Below, in pieces: positions 1-10,204 of a DNA stretch of 64,000 bases; positions within the stretch are counted from its first letter, which is position 1; each line of letters begins with the position of its first letter. The notes beneath the pieces are model-generated. The model was not told the origin of the DNA. It did not search any database and was given only the letters and a program-made list of their open reading frames with translations. Both the position numbers and the translations under genes were made by a program. Origin of the DNA: Strigamia acuminata (taxonomy: Eukaryota > Arthropoda > Chilopoda > Geophilomorpha > Linotaeniidae). The DNA is taken from assembly GCA_949358305.1 (NCBI GenBank), contig OX442319.1, positions 1,302,001 through 1,366,000 of the forward strand, in the 5' to 3' direction.

Positions 1-2674
1 TCTGCATTGCTGAGAATTTCGACACGAATTGGTACTCGTCGTTGCATATCAATATGGCATAGTCGTCTTGTACTTCGTATTCTCCCAAATGGTAAGTGCG
101 ACCGGATGTTGCCATCACGATAGATCCATTCGCGAGTTTGCTGAATTCAGATGCGTTTCGGATGGATTTCGGGCACGAATCGTTGAGTAAAATCGAACCG
201 TGTTCGGGTTCGAGCGTGTTGGCTTTGCAAGCACCGTCAATTGCATCGAATAAGCGCCCACACGGCAGATCGATGCATTTATTATGCACGGAATCGAACA
301 CTTGATCCGACTGACAGCGACCGACAATTCCTACACCGCGTCCACCTCCACTTCGCCCGTTAAAATCCAAAAGGAGAGAAAACGACGCGCGAATTTCAAC
401 TTGTTCGACGGGTCCGCTGGGCGCTGGCACTGGCAGCACTTTGCATTCTTGGTTGTGTGATAAGTCGATGGAATTGCACTTGGCACAAAAGTAATTTTTA
501 AAAACGCTGGGAAATTGCGGATCAAAGATTTCGTGTTGCGTCGTTGGAGTTTTCGTGACGTAGCTGGCGAAAGCGCGACATTTGTGTGTTTCGCTGCTGT
601 TGGCCGGCCACTCCGGGTCGCATTGATCGACCGAAGGACGACACATTCGAATTCGACGTTCGAGTCGAAACTCGCTTTCGGCAACGAGTTGTGGCATGTG
701 GAACCAGGCTAGGAAGCCGTCGTCTCTGCCCCACAGTCGCAGTGTAGGAGCGTACGAAGCATTAAGCAAATTGTGTACGCATTCATCTGGTGCCACGTTA
801 CAATCGATTTGCACTTCCATGGTTTCTAGTTGGGTGTCACGATGGCATTGGGCGCAGTACACGTTCGCGTAAGTGGTGTTGCTCGCACGACTCACCACGG
901 GAGAATCCAACTCGTACGTGTAGTCGACCATTTCGTTTTCAAGGCGCTCGCATTTCTTCCAAGTGTCGTCATCTTTAGGCCAATCAAGTGGGCAGCTTGT
1001 TATCATGTATACATGCTGAAATTAAGTTGAAAAACAATTAAAACGATGCAATTGTATTCTACGTCGTATGTTGCAAAAATATATTTGACTTACCAAATAT
1101 TGCTTTTTACTTATGCATTCCAAAATGGGTAGCATTATTTGTACATTAAAGAATGCATTTCAGCATTTCATACCGTAATACGATAGAAAAAATGCATTTC
1201 GAAAATGCATTCATATTTGACAAATAATAATATTCGGAAAGCATTTCTTAATACGTTTTACAAAATTGAAAACCAATAAGAGTATTAGTAAAATGTTTAG
1301 TTGTCTCTGAGAAACTAAAATTTCAATATCTTTTTGAAGTACAATACATGGGAACTCTGTACACTTTTATGAGTGATTAGGTGCAATTTCTTGGCTTCAA
1401 CTGCGTTCAACTGACTAATCAATTTCCTAATCATCTAAAGGAACGACGGTACTCTGCTGGATGGGGTAGCATTCTCTAGACGTCTAGAGTTCAGTACTTA
1501 CAATGCAATCTCTCACCGTGCAATGCAATCTCTCACCGTGCAATCTCTCTACTGTCATTGCAAGGCGTTCTCTCCCCATTCAATCTCTCTCTCGCCTCGC
1601 CAGAGACACTCATTCTCTCAACAATGGCTTAAACACCACCTGTGGTCTGCCTGGGGCTTCCACCTGATTAGGGGACTTTAAACACTTGCAAGAATTGTTT
1701 ATTTTTGTGTGTATGTTTTTTTTTCGTTTTAAATTTCTACATTGCACAAATTGGTCAATAAATTTTTTTAGAGCAGTTGTCAATTTAATGTCATTTTCGA
1801 AAAAAAAAATCTATAATACATTTATCTCTTTCGGTTAATAAATACGACTGCAGTAAAGCAAAAGATTGAGTGGGGAGAGAATGCATGGGCGAGAAAATGT
1901 CGAGACGAGACGAGAGAATGTGATGGCAGCGAACTCCACCTATTCCTTTATGCCTGTGTTGATTATATCAGTGGGATGGGGTAAAAAAAAACATGAAATA
2001 CATCATAAGTGTCAAGGAATTATTGTCCAAAATTAAAAAAAAGTCAGCAAAAGTTGATCAAATTGGACTTTGGAGAATATAATACCGTAACACATGGAAG
2101 GTTTGTAAACAAAATGAGCAGAAATATTAGCTTCAATCCCACTAAACAAGCAGTGAGTGAGTGCACCGAGTTGTTAAAATAGCTGCAAAGGTGATGTCAC
2201 TCACTATTAATACAGAAACTAACGTGTAAGGCGGATTTTGACATTTAAACATACCGATACCGGTACCGTATCTTTTAAAAAAATAATATACCGTACCTAC
2301 CGGTACCAGTATCTTTTTTTCTAATAGTGTTTGTAAAATATTGTACTTACGTCAAAATGTGAGTTTGCAGTTGTCATTTCACAACCCCAATACGGTAACA
2401 GTGGTGATGGTTCAAACTGAGCTTGAAGAGTAATGGCTTTGTCGAGACAGCAGTCTCCATGTCGCCAACAGTCTACGTCACAAAAGCAATTGAAGCTCCA
2501 CAAATCCGTTCGATTGATTTTCTCGGATGGTGATGGAGAGGTGAAATTGTTGCACGAATCTTGCTCCGATCTGCAGGTACGAACAGAGTTGGTTTCAATT
2601 AGTAACTCGCTCCAATCGAGTTTGAGTGCAATTGCCAATGTCAAACTTAAACTGAAGAAGACGAATGTGCTCAT
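1..2674 (-). CDS. Somatomedin-B-like, Cys-rich GPCR-type receptor, N-terminal part (partial)
   Basis: Two exons are visible: 2674-2351 and 1015 to the left edge. They join in phase 0 across a GTAAGT donor (2350-2345) and a TTTCAG acceptor ending at 1016. The ATG at 2674 is preferred to the in-frame ATG at 2776 because it opens a clean signal peptide (MSTFVFFSLSLTLAIAL). Exon 1 has a somatomedin-B-like cluster, CFCDVDCWRHGDCC. Exon 2 stays open for 338 codons and has paired cysteines such as VYCAQC and YFCAKC plus a CIDLPC segment, with several N-x-S/T sites, as in secreted ectodomains. Arthropod Methuselah/secretin-class receptors share this ectodomain layout in front of seven membrane helices; that is family knowledge from memory. 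The helices would lie left of position 1 and are not seen, so a secreted or single-pass protein is possible. The ligand is unknown. Confidence 0.68.
1016..2350 (-). other. Intron 1 of the receptor gene
   Basis: AT-rich intron of 1,335 bp bounded by the donor and acceptor used above. It holds a cluster of ATGCATTT-like words at about 1110-1240, and pyrimidine-rich CAATCTCTC repeats at 1500-1620. Partly inverse purine-rich DNA (GGGGAGAGAATG, GAGACGAGACGAGAG) lies at 1870-1920, and GATACCGGTACC-type words at 2245-2310. The 1500-1620 and 1870-1920 blocks may be the ends of a degraded MITE, but no target duplication could be fixed. Confidence 0.5.
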
Positions 2675-4365
2675 TTTTCTGTGTCGATAAATTGGAAATT
2701 CAATTAAATTAATTGTATAATGAATTAATGATGATGGAATTGATGAATTTTCACAATGATGATTTCTAGTCAACAAGCGAACAAGTAGAAATTACACGAC
2801 TCGAGTGATGTGTCTTTTTAACGGTTTGTGTATTTGTAGTTGAAGAATTTGTAGAAACAACACATGGCTCCAGCAAATGGCTGCTGCGCAAGCAAACAAA
2901 ACCTTCGAGTGATTGGAAACACCCTAGAGGAAAAAACAACATTCTTCCTTTATACCTTTACACCTAAACGTGTATTAAGCTTATTTATTCTTACTGTTTT
3001 ATTTTTGGTTAAGAAAAAACATTTCTTTCTTGATACTATTATTTTTTATTTTGTTTTAATGTTAACATTTATTATTTTACATTTTGGAATGGCTAAAGAG
3101 TCTGCTATTATACATAATTGAGTTTGACCTTCATTTCGTCACACACTCAAATTATATCCGGATTTGTAGAAAATAAAATGTGAAAGATTTCCTTTTCCTG
3201 GAGATTTATTATCGAGCATTTCGTGGTCATTGGAATTTCATGGAATCAAAACACAATAAAATTTTTGTCAACAACAAATCGAAGAATTATTTACTGTTTG
3301 TACTCTGCGGAGTATTGGATTAAATTATTGACACCCCTAAGTAATTTAAATATACCACCTAATTGATTTAATTTCACACTATTTGTTTTATTTATTTGCA
3401 CATCTTTTTTATTTATTTGCACTTCTTTTTTTTAATTTATTTTCATACTTTTTGTATTAACTTTAACACTATTTTCTATTTATTTTCACACTTACGTTTG
3501 CAATGCCAGTGGGGCCTTAGATGGGTGACCTGTTTTTCGTTTTTGGCCAATTGGGACATTTTTGGCCTCGGATGGCACAATTAAATACTTCACTTTATGG
3601 CAAGAATATGTTTGCACACACATGTCTTTGAGAATATTGGCCAAGTGCCTTGATCTCACTTATCATCAGCTATTATTACAAGCCAGAGGCGATTGTAAAA
3701 TTAAAATTGCATATACGTATCAAAGCAACGCCAATTTCTAGGTTCGGTCCCTCTGGTTATCAACATCACTATCAGAATCAGCAGATGAAAAGAAGTTAAT
3801 AAAGGTTTGGCGTTTGCAAAATTCACGTTTTGAAATAAGATGCGCACTCCCTTTGAAGAACTTTGCCTATAGAAAAATTAACATGTGTTCGATGTTTATG
3901 GTTGTTACGTCAAGAGATGTTTATTGCATTTTGGTACAGGGTCGTTTTTTGCTCTTTAGGTGAACCGAATGTTTTTTTTTAGAGTAATTTAATAATCTAT
4001 TGAACGCTGTAGATTGATTATGCTGTTGAAAAGAACATGTAGATGGTTGCTAATTAAGAAACCGTCGATTTAACAGATGAAATTATCTACTTTATATAGT
4101 TCATCTTGGTCTGTTGTCTTTCCCCCTTTCTGTAATGCAAGAATATTTAACAAAATTTCAATATTAATCAGTTTAAAATGTATTAACTATGGCCAATCAA
4201 TGCGCTAGAGTTCACTTATTTTCTAATTTTTATCTGAATTAATAAATCAATAATAACTCTTTCAAATTTGCAAAAGTGTAAAAAAAATAATAATCACTTT
4301 AATAACATTACCGGTATTAGTTCTGTACCAAAGTCTAAAAGCTCATCTCTTTGTCCCGTACAGAA
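2675..4365. other. Intergenic, AT-rich, no supported gene
   Basis: This contains the presumed 5' UTR and promoter of the receptor (minus strand) and the upstream DNA of the secreted-protein gene (plus strand). The stretch at about 3360-3480 is low complexity, with repeated TTTATTTGCAC and TTTCACACT words. An 85-codon frame at 2864-3121 is AT-driven, with Phe, Ile and Leu runs. No convincing gene, RNA or element was seen. Confidence 0.5.
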
Positions 4366-4371
4366 TATATA
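4366..4371 (+). promoter_or_regulatory. Possible TATA box of the secreted-protein gene
   Basis: TATATA lies 43 bases upstream of the ATG at 4414, a spacing that would leave a short 5' UTR. AT-rich surroundings make a chance match possible. Confidence 0.35.
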
Positions 4372-4413
4372 CAGCACAAGTTTTCTATAGTTATTCAACA
4401 ACACCACTGTAAA

Positions 4414-7188
4414 ATGAATACAGCCACGCTTTATTCAGTTTTTTTTATTCTGGGGTTTGGCGCAATACGTGTGGGAGGGAGTAACCAAGGTAAGTGATAA
4501 TAATTTCCTATCCATACATGGCTTGTTGAAATTTTTTATTCTTGTGAAAAAAAAATTATTGAGGCATTTAAAAAGATAGATACGATAGTGGTTTTTCTTG
4601 TATACTTACATAACAATGCAAAATTGAATTCAGTACTTTTGCAGTTGAAATTTAAGTTTTGCCACAATGGCTGGTTTTACTTCAACTGATTTGTCTCCTT
4701 TTTAAAAAGAAAACATTTAACTTACGACGATAAAGATAAATTGCATACAGTAGTAAGGTAAAATATTAAATGTAAAAGTTCTAAATTCGCCTTGTTAAGG
4801 CTAAGGGTGACTTACGCCAAACAAGTGTGAATCCATCTTTATACTAACTTATAACTTATACTTTATACTAACTGCACAAATGATTTTATGATGCAGTTAA
4901 AATCATGACAACTAACAATTATCATTTCTAGTATAATAAAAGAAATAACTAAAGAAAGTCAGAATTTGGTAATTGTAATGGTAACTCACCGTTTTATCTC
5001 AATTGCGCACACACAAATACAGACTCACACATATTCACCCAAACACACTATACACACATACAAATGCGTACACACACAAACGCGTACACGCAAACACAAA
5101 CACACACACACACCCACAGTTTAGTTCTTGATGTCAGTTGCATATTGAAGCATCGACTTCTTTTGTGGGCAACAGGAAACACGGAGAAGTCAGCAATGTT
5201 AATTCTTTAATCTAACTGTTGGTTTTTGTTGAGTTATATTGAGGAGATGAACATCACTTGATGGGACTGGCTACACACTGCTTCATCACAGGTGTTAGAA
5301 TGTAGATTCCAACCCCTGCTGGTCATCAGAAATGCTAATTTGATGTCGGTGAAGCTGACTAGTCCCTTTCACTAATCTTTGTTAATTGGTCACTTCATAG
5401 AATAGACTCTCAAAGTGGTGTCATCAAATGTTTTAATAATTAACTTATGTGGTGCAAATAGGCAAGAACTGTGATTGATTGGCATGGTGTTGTTGTCAAG
5501 TTTTTAAGGTGCAGCTGTAAAGTTGCTTGTCACATAAGGAACGAAATTTGTTTTGGTTAAAAATCACCAGGCAGCAAAGAAAAATAATATTTTATACAAA
5601 ACTGTTACGAAATTTCTTCTTTTTTTAATCCAGATTCACTAAAGCCACACTATATGACCCGGGAGATTCAAAAAGTGCTCAATTGTTTCGGAAAGATAGA
5701 TTTATTCGAGTTACCGGGTCTGCTCACGGAACTACAACAACTGCTCCCGGGTAAGACTTTTTTTTAGTAATCATAAAAATTATTTTGTAATAATAGAAAA
5801 AAAAGGATTTGAGTATTGTTAAACAAAATATTTCCCATTTTTTCATATGATGCAGATATTCGACCGTTAACTAGATGTACGGGAGCGACAACATCTCAAG
5901 GGAGTAACCAAGGTAAGTGATAATAATTTCCTATCCATACACGGCTTGTGAAAATTGTGAAAATCATTAGCAGTGTCGATAGTGTAAGCTACACACTGCT
6001 CCTTCGTAAGCTGTGGTGTTGGAATGTAGATTCAACCCTGCTAGTCCTTGCTAATTTGTTGTCAAACTGAGAAACAAGGTTGAACGAGTTCAATAGTCAG
6101 CTTCATCCATTGTTCAACCTTGGGTGAAGCTGACTACTAGTCTCTTTCACTAATCTTTGTTAATTGGTCACTTCATAAAATAGACTCTCAAAGTGGTGAC
6201 ATCCTATGTTTTAATAATTAACTTATGTGGTGCAAAAGAGGCAAGAACTATGATTGATTGGCATGGTGTTGTGGTCAAGTTTTTAAGATACAGTCGTGTT
6301 ATGGACAAAAAAAAAACTTCCCTGCAGTTTAGCTGTTTTAAGTTTATCTACCAAGTGGCATAAAAATCCACTGAGTTTTAATGATATCAATGGTGACCCG
6401 GTCTCTTGTTTTGCCCTAACAACAGTATTAAAAGATAGGCCGGCCAAACAATGATGTCATTTGATGGATTTTTATACTAGAACAGGGAAACTGCAGGGAA
6501 GTGTTTTTTTTATCCACGACTGTACAGTTGTAAAGTTGCTTGTCACATAAGAAACGAAATTTGTTTTGGTTAAAAATCACCAGGCAGTAAAGAAAAATAA
6601 TATTTTATGCAAAACTCTGTTACAAAATTTCTTCTTTTTTTAATCCAGAACTAGCAATGAAAATGACCCCGGAGATTAAAAAACTGCTCATTCGTTTCGG
6701 AGAGATGTATATATACTCTTTCCACACTCAAGGTTGACCCTGGAAGCTGGGCTCCCATTGGCCTACTTAGAAATGCAATGCAATATAGTTACATTGCAGT
6801 TCTAAGTAGGCCAATGGGAGCCCAGCTTCCAGGGTCAACCTTGAGTGTGGAAAGAGTATAGACGAGTTACCGGATCTGCTCGATGAACTAAAACTTGTAA
6901 CAGGTAAGACTTATTTTTTTTTAGTAATTATAACAATTATTGTGTAATAGTAGGAAAAAAAAGGATTTGAGTATTAACAAAATATTTCCCATTATTTTCG
7001 TATGTTAAAATGTTAAGTATTTTTTTTGTTTTTACAACTTTATAATTACAATTATATTTTTTTTAGATGCAGCTTCACATACACTGGCACCACCACATCT
7101 AATAAACCCTCCTATGGTCCAAATTTCACATCCACTGGATCAGAACAGAACAGAGAAGCAAGGGACCCAAAAAATCGGTTTGTTATAA
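4414..7188 (+). CDS. Small secreted protein with duplicated helical exon (five exons, unknown family)
   Basis: Predicted exons are 4414-4489, 5634-5750, 5856-5912, 6649-6903 and 7067-7188. All introns are GT-AG and phase 1, and four donors read GTAAG. Exon 1 encodes a signal peptide (MNTATLYSVFFILGFGAIRV). Exons 2 and 4 are paralogues: MTREIQKVLNCFGKID matches MTPEIKKLLIRFGEM, and ELPGLLTELQQL matches ELPDLLDELKL. Both look amphipathic and helical. Exon 5 is Pro/Asn-rich and ends at TAA (7186-7188). I do not recognise the family. Exon 4 is interrupted by a near-perfect palindromic MITE (6714-6858), which brings a stop soon after the insertion point. This allele may therefore give a shortened protein ending shortly after exon 4 begins, or may skip exon 4, which the matching intron phases allow. 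The model is inference from splice signals. Confidence 0.5.
5005..5116 (+). repeat. Degenerate CA-rich microsatellite in intron 1
   Basis: A run of CACACA words interrupted by AAA, TAC and GCG variants lies in intron 1 of the secreted-protein gene. The later duplicated copy does not contain it. Confidence 0.8.
6291..6522. mobile_element. Tc1/mariner-like MITE in intron 3 of the secreted-protein gene
   Basis: The terminal inverted repeats begin CAGTCGTG and extend about 35 bases into ACTTCCCTGCAGTTT, with A/T runs between. TA dinucleotides flank the element at 6289-6290 and 6523-6524. The paralogous intron near 5512-5530 lacks the 232-bp insert and reads straight across, so it acts as an empty site. 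TA target duplication and a CAGT start fit Tc1/mariner derivatives; the family name is inference. Confidence 0.8.
6714..6858. mobile_element. Near-perfect palindromic MITE inside exon 4
   Basis: Two arms of about 58 bases starting TACTCTTTCC are exact reverse complements and leave only a short loop. TA flanks both ends (6712-6713, 6859-6860). The insert splits an exon whose two halves align to exon 2 of the same gene. Removing it with one TA does not by itself restore the exon-2-like frame, so either a further TA change occurred in the TATATATA tract or the exon had already drifted. Confidence 0.8.
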
Positions 7189-7365
7189 GTATAACGAAAG
7201 TTCATGAAACCAACATTTTTTAACATGTCCAACCAACCAAGCCATTTTTAACTACTTCATTCGTTATAACAAGATATTCGTTATATCGCAGTTCGTTATA
7301 AAGAAGTTTGAATGTAGCCATGGATTTCCAATGGATGTCACATCTGAATTTTCTGGATGTGCTAT

Positions 7366-7629
7366 TGTGGAGTTTTTCGGGTTCGAGACAGAGGACGGGC
7401 GACAATATGTCACCAGAGGGCGGGCGGACATGCACAAATATGTTCGATAGACGTTTTTGGGTAAAACAGCCAATCGGGGGCTGTTCCTTGTGGTCAGCCA
7501 ATCAGGGCTGACCAGTGCGATATATAAAGAAGAATTGTTTGTTAATAAAATTACTTGAAGTTAACTAGAGCTTGTAGTCGTGTCTTGGTAATTTCGGGTC
7601 AGCTGATCCCAAGTTTGGGATAGTTTACA
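7366..7629 (+). repeat. 5' LTR of the compact element
   Basis: Direct repeat of 9003-9266. It contains two CCAAT boxes in AGCCAATC contexts (about 7469 and 7496), TATATAAA at 7521-7528 and AATAAA at 7544-7549, so promoter and polyadenylation signal sit close together. Confidence 0.85.
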
Positions 7630-7868
7630 TCAGAAGTGGGATAGATGGACTTTATGCGACGATAAAGTAGACGAAAGTAGACGAAAGTAGACGAAAGTAG
7701 ACAAAAAAGTAGACGAAAGCAGACGAAAAAGTAGAAGAAAAACGAGAAGACGATTGGTTTTGGCGACGGAAGCGGAATTCGGGTTGGCAAATAACGCGTG
7801 GACGGTTCGGGAAACGGGAGACGATTCGCCGAATAAACACGCGTTACGAAGGTTAGCCGAATTACGAG

Positions 7869-9101
7869 ATGGCCGGAGCGAAAACAGGGACGAATGGCGT
7901 GTTTAGTAGAGACCAAATGCTAACGCAGATGATGCAGATACTGAAGAAGATGATGAAAACGATGGAAAACGAACCGAAGGAAGTGAAGAGGAAGCCAAAA
8001 TTACCACGTGTTACGAACGGAAAGACGGCCGAAAGACAAGCGATTGTAGAGAAGATCCAGCGTGGGAAAATTCTAGAGTTTGCCGAATTAATGAAGTTGA
8101 AAATTCGAGACATAAAACCATTGTTACAAACCCGTAACATTGTGCCAGCGAAGTTGAAAATAGAAATGTTGTCGCAATTACTACAAGCGATGCGTACGGA
8201 GGCGGGAATCATCAAAGAAGACGACGAAGAAGAAGACGTAAATGACGTGGAAGAAACGGATCAAAACGAAGACGCGGTCGAGGCGAGTCAAGAGGAAATT
8301 GCGACCGAGACGGTCCGGAACAAAGATACGATCGAATCGATTCGAGATGAAGATGAGACGGATCGGAACGAAGACGCGATCGAGACAAGTCGAAACGAAG
8401 ATTCGATTGCGAAGAAACCGGAAGAAGTGATCAAAGAGATGAACGAGAAATCGGACGATAAATTAGACGACGACAGTGATGTGGTTGAGGACGATCTTGG
8501 TGAAGAGAACAAAGAGAATCGAGATGCGGACGAAGAGAATCGAGATGCGGACGAAGAGAATCGAGATGCGGTTAATGCGAATCCAGACGATACGAAGTCG
8601 GAGGAAATGGATGCGCAACCAGACGAAATTACCGTGGAAAAGTGGGAGTTTTGTGCGAATCTGACTCGAGTTGAAGAAGCAAACGAACTGCAAGGCGAAT
8701 TTGTCGCGGGACTGGATGGACTCGAAGAGGACGGAGTTGGACTTGGCGACAGATCGGAAGAACTTGACGGGAACGACGCGTTGGACGAGCTTCTGCCGGG
8801 CAGAGAAGCACGACACGCGACATTCGAGGGCGGCAGAGATAGATGTGATTTCCGAGCCGAAGAAAACAAGACAAATCGGAAATGGCGTACGAGACTCAAA
8901 TCAAGTGATCAAACGAGGAAATGGAGGTTCAAAGACGACGCAATGGCGGGAGCAGATGACGAGGCGTCGGCGAGGACGCCGACGTTTAGTCGGGTGACCG
9001 AGTGTGGAGTTTTTCGGGTTCGAGACAGAGGACGGGCGACAATATGTCACCAGAGGGCGGGCGGACATGCACAAATATGTCCGATAGACGTTTTTGGGTA
9101 A
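7869..9101 (+). CDS. Acidic gag-like protein of the compact LTR element
   Basis: The ORF has 410 codons. Residues 1-115 are basic and helical, with Met/Lys-rich segments (MLTQMMQILKKMMKTM), and could fold like a capsid or RNA-binding region; this is inference. Residues 116 to about 260 are extremely rich in Glu, Asp and Asn and contain three direct 24-nt repeats encoding ENRDADE-like units (8509-8580). There is no zinc knuckle, protease, DDE or YxDD motif. The reading frame runs 99 nt into the 3' LTR and stops there, so the C-terminus is LTR-encoded. I do not recognise a relative. Confidence 0.6.
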   Translation: MAGAKTGTNGVFSRDQMLTQMMQILKKMMKTMENEPKEVKRKPKLPRVTNGKTAERQAIVEKIQRGKILEFAELMKLKIRDIKPLLQTRNIVPAKLKIEMLSQLLQAMRTEAGIIKEDDEEEDVNDVEETDQNEDAVEASQEEIATETVRNKDTIESIRDEDETDRNEDAIETSRNEDSIAKKPEEVIKEMNEKSDDKLDDDSDVVEDDLGEENKENRDADEENRDADEENRDAVNANPDDTKSEEMDAQPDEITVEKWEFCANLTRVEEANELQGEFVAGLDGLEEDGVGLGDRSEELDGNDALDELLPGREARHATFEGGRDRCDFRAEENKTNRKWRTRLKSSDQTRKWRFKDDAMAGADDEASARTPTFSRVTECGVFRVRDRGRATICHQRAGGHAQICPIDVFG

Positions 9102-9266
9102 AACAGCCAATCGGGGGCTGTTCCTTGTGGTCAGCCAATCAGGGCTGACCAGTGCGATATATAAAGAAGAATTGTTTGTTAATAAAATTACTTGAAGTTA
9201 ACTAGAGCTTGTAGTTGTGTCTTGGTAATTTCGGGTCAGCTGATCCCAAGTTTGGGATAGTTTACA
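9003..9266 (+). repeat. 3' LTR of the compact element
   Basis: It is 99% identical to the 5' LTR, with two substitutions (the C of TGTCCGATAG at about 9080 and the T of TAGTTGTG at about 9212). TATA and AATAAA signals are conserved at about 9158 and 9181. The final 99 bases of the internal ORF overlap its start. Confidence 0.85.
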
Positions 9267-9353
9267 CTATGGATGTCCTACTTCATCCAGTTAGTATCCT
9301 GGGGACATTCAATGGACTGCAAAATGTTCCAGGCAACCATTGGATGTCTACTA

Positions 9354-9622
9354 TACTCCGTTCCGGTACAAGATGGTCTTAATTCACTGGTGTAGTGGCA
9401 CAAAAAAGTAGCCCTTAACACATTGTTTAATTGATTAAAACGGAAAAAAGCTTATTTTTAGCAAATAAAATAAATATTTTATTACCAATTAAATAAAATC
9501 CATACTTCTAATCACTTTTTACACTTAAATTCATTGAAAATAAACAGAACTACTTTTCCGCGTAGACGTAATCCACCAGTAATAAGGCTGGAATTAAGGC
9601 CACCTTGTACCGGAACGGAGTA
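9354..9622. mobile_element. Stowaway-like MITE (Tc1/mariner type)
   Basis: Terminal inverted repeats of about 33 bases, starting TACTCCGTTCCGGTACAAG, face each other with a few mismatches. TA flanks both ends (9352-9353, 9623-9624). The ACTCCGTTCC terminus resembles the Stowaway consensus from plants. The AT-rich centre has no coding capacity. Flanking DNA on both sides carries repeated GGATGTCC and CCATTGGATGTC words. Confidence 0.8.
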
Positions 9623-9712
9623 TAGATGCAAAGACGTCCAATGGATGTCCCAAAAAGTCCAGAAAATAGAAATTGTAAAAAAATACGGCTATACTCCACA
9701 CCGCCCCAACGT

Positions 9713-10186
9713 TGTCCTTGTTAGGAAATGCCCAACTGTTTGATCTTCTCAGTTGCATGTTTCCGGTTAAATGCAACGTGTGTGTCATTGCAATTCTGTA
9801 TCCGTGTTACATTGGTTGATATTGACTTTTAAACTCTCATTCCTGTGCTAAGTGCCGCAACCAATGTGCTTATTAGCAATGACATGCCCATATGTCGTCT
9901 GCTCGAATATGAGCGCTTATCCTTTAGTTTCTCATAGCTTTTGTTTGCATTATCGATTGTTTATGCCAGTTTACTTTACTTTTGTTATGTAAAGAATGAA
10001 TCTTTGCCTGTTAACAATGATTCATTCTATTTCAAGCTTTGTAGCCTCGAAACAGGTGCTTTTCGAGTCCTTCTTCATGTTTAAGAATAAACAAATGGCG
10101 GACGCGAAATGCGGTGTCCCGCACCAGTTTTAACTCGGCTTTACAGTTTATTTCGGCAATGACAGGTCTTCTAGATAATCAATACA
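9713..10186 (+). repeat. Probable 5' LTR of Copia-C
   Basis: The right end is fixed by the primer site that follows (LTR end AATACA). The left end is a guess: TGTCC at 9713 would give 474 bp, close to the 477 bp of Copia-B. Its interior resembles the Copia-B LTR in layout (GTAGCCTCGAA, then a GGCGGACGCG...GGTGTCCCGCACC block). No second copy exists to prove the boundary. Confidence 0.4.
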
Positions 10187-10204
10187 TGGTAGCAGAGGAT
10201 GGTT
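10187..10204 (+). other. Primer binding site for initiator Met tRNA (Copia-C)
   Basis: TGGTAGCAGAGGATGGTT is complementary over 18 bases to the 3' end (including CCA) of the eukaryotic initiator methionine tRNA as I know it. The same 18-mer occurs at 20450-20433 (minus strand) and 40980-40997. Confidence 0.85.

Larger units (their letters stand above)
4475..7012 (+). repeat. Tandem duplication of an exon-intron block
   Basis: The block at about 4475-5898 recurs at about 5899-7012. Shared stretches include the donor region GGGAGTAACCAAGGTAAGTG (4475, 5899), long intron segments (about 5350-5460 with 6135-6240; 5530-5633 with 6545-6648), exons 2 and 4, and the intron that follows them. Exon 3 is a chimera formed at the junction: its 3' end repeats the last 13 bases of exon 1. 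The copies have diverged and each has its own insertions. Confidence 0.75.
7366..9266 (+). mobile_element. Compact non-autonomous LTR retrotransposon
   Basis: It has two 264-bp LTRs starting TGTG and ending TACA that differ at two positions, flanked by a 4-bp target duplication CTAT (7362-7365, 9267-9270). The 1,373-bp interior holds one ORF and no reverse transcriptase, integrase or RNase H. The interior start (TCAGAAGTGGGATAG) is the expected primer-site position, but it does not start TGG and I could not match it to a tRNA. Leader 7664-7735 has repeated AGTAGACGAA words. It must be mobilised in trans by an autonomous relative not seen here. Confidence 0.85.

Noticed and set aside
2864-3121. 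85-codon hydrophobic frame upstream of the receptor gene
   Set aside because: Its composition follows AT-rich DNA and there is no splice or family support.
10187-10204. tRNA-like sequence as a possible tRNA gene
   Set aside because: Only the complement of a tRNA 3' end is present, placed directly after LTRs, so it is a primer site.
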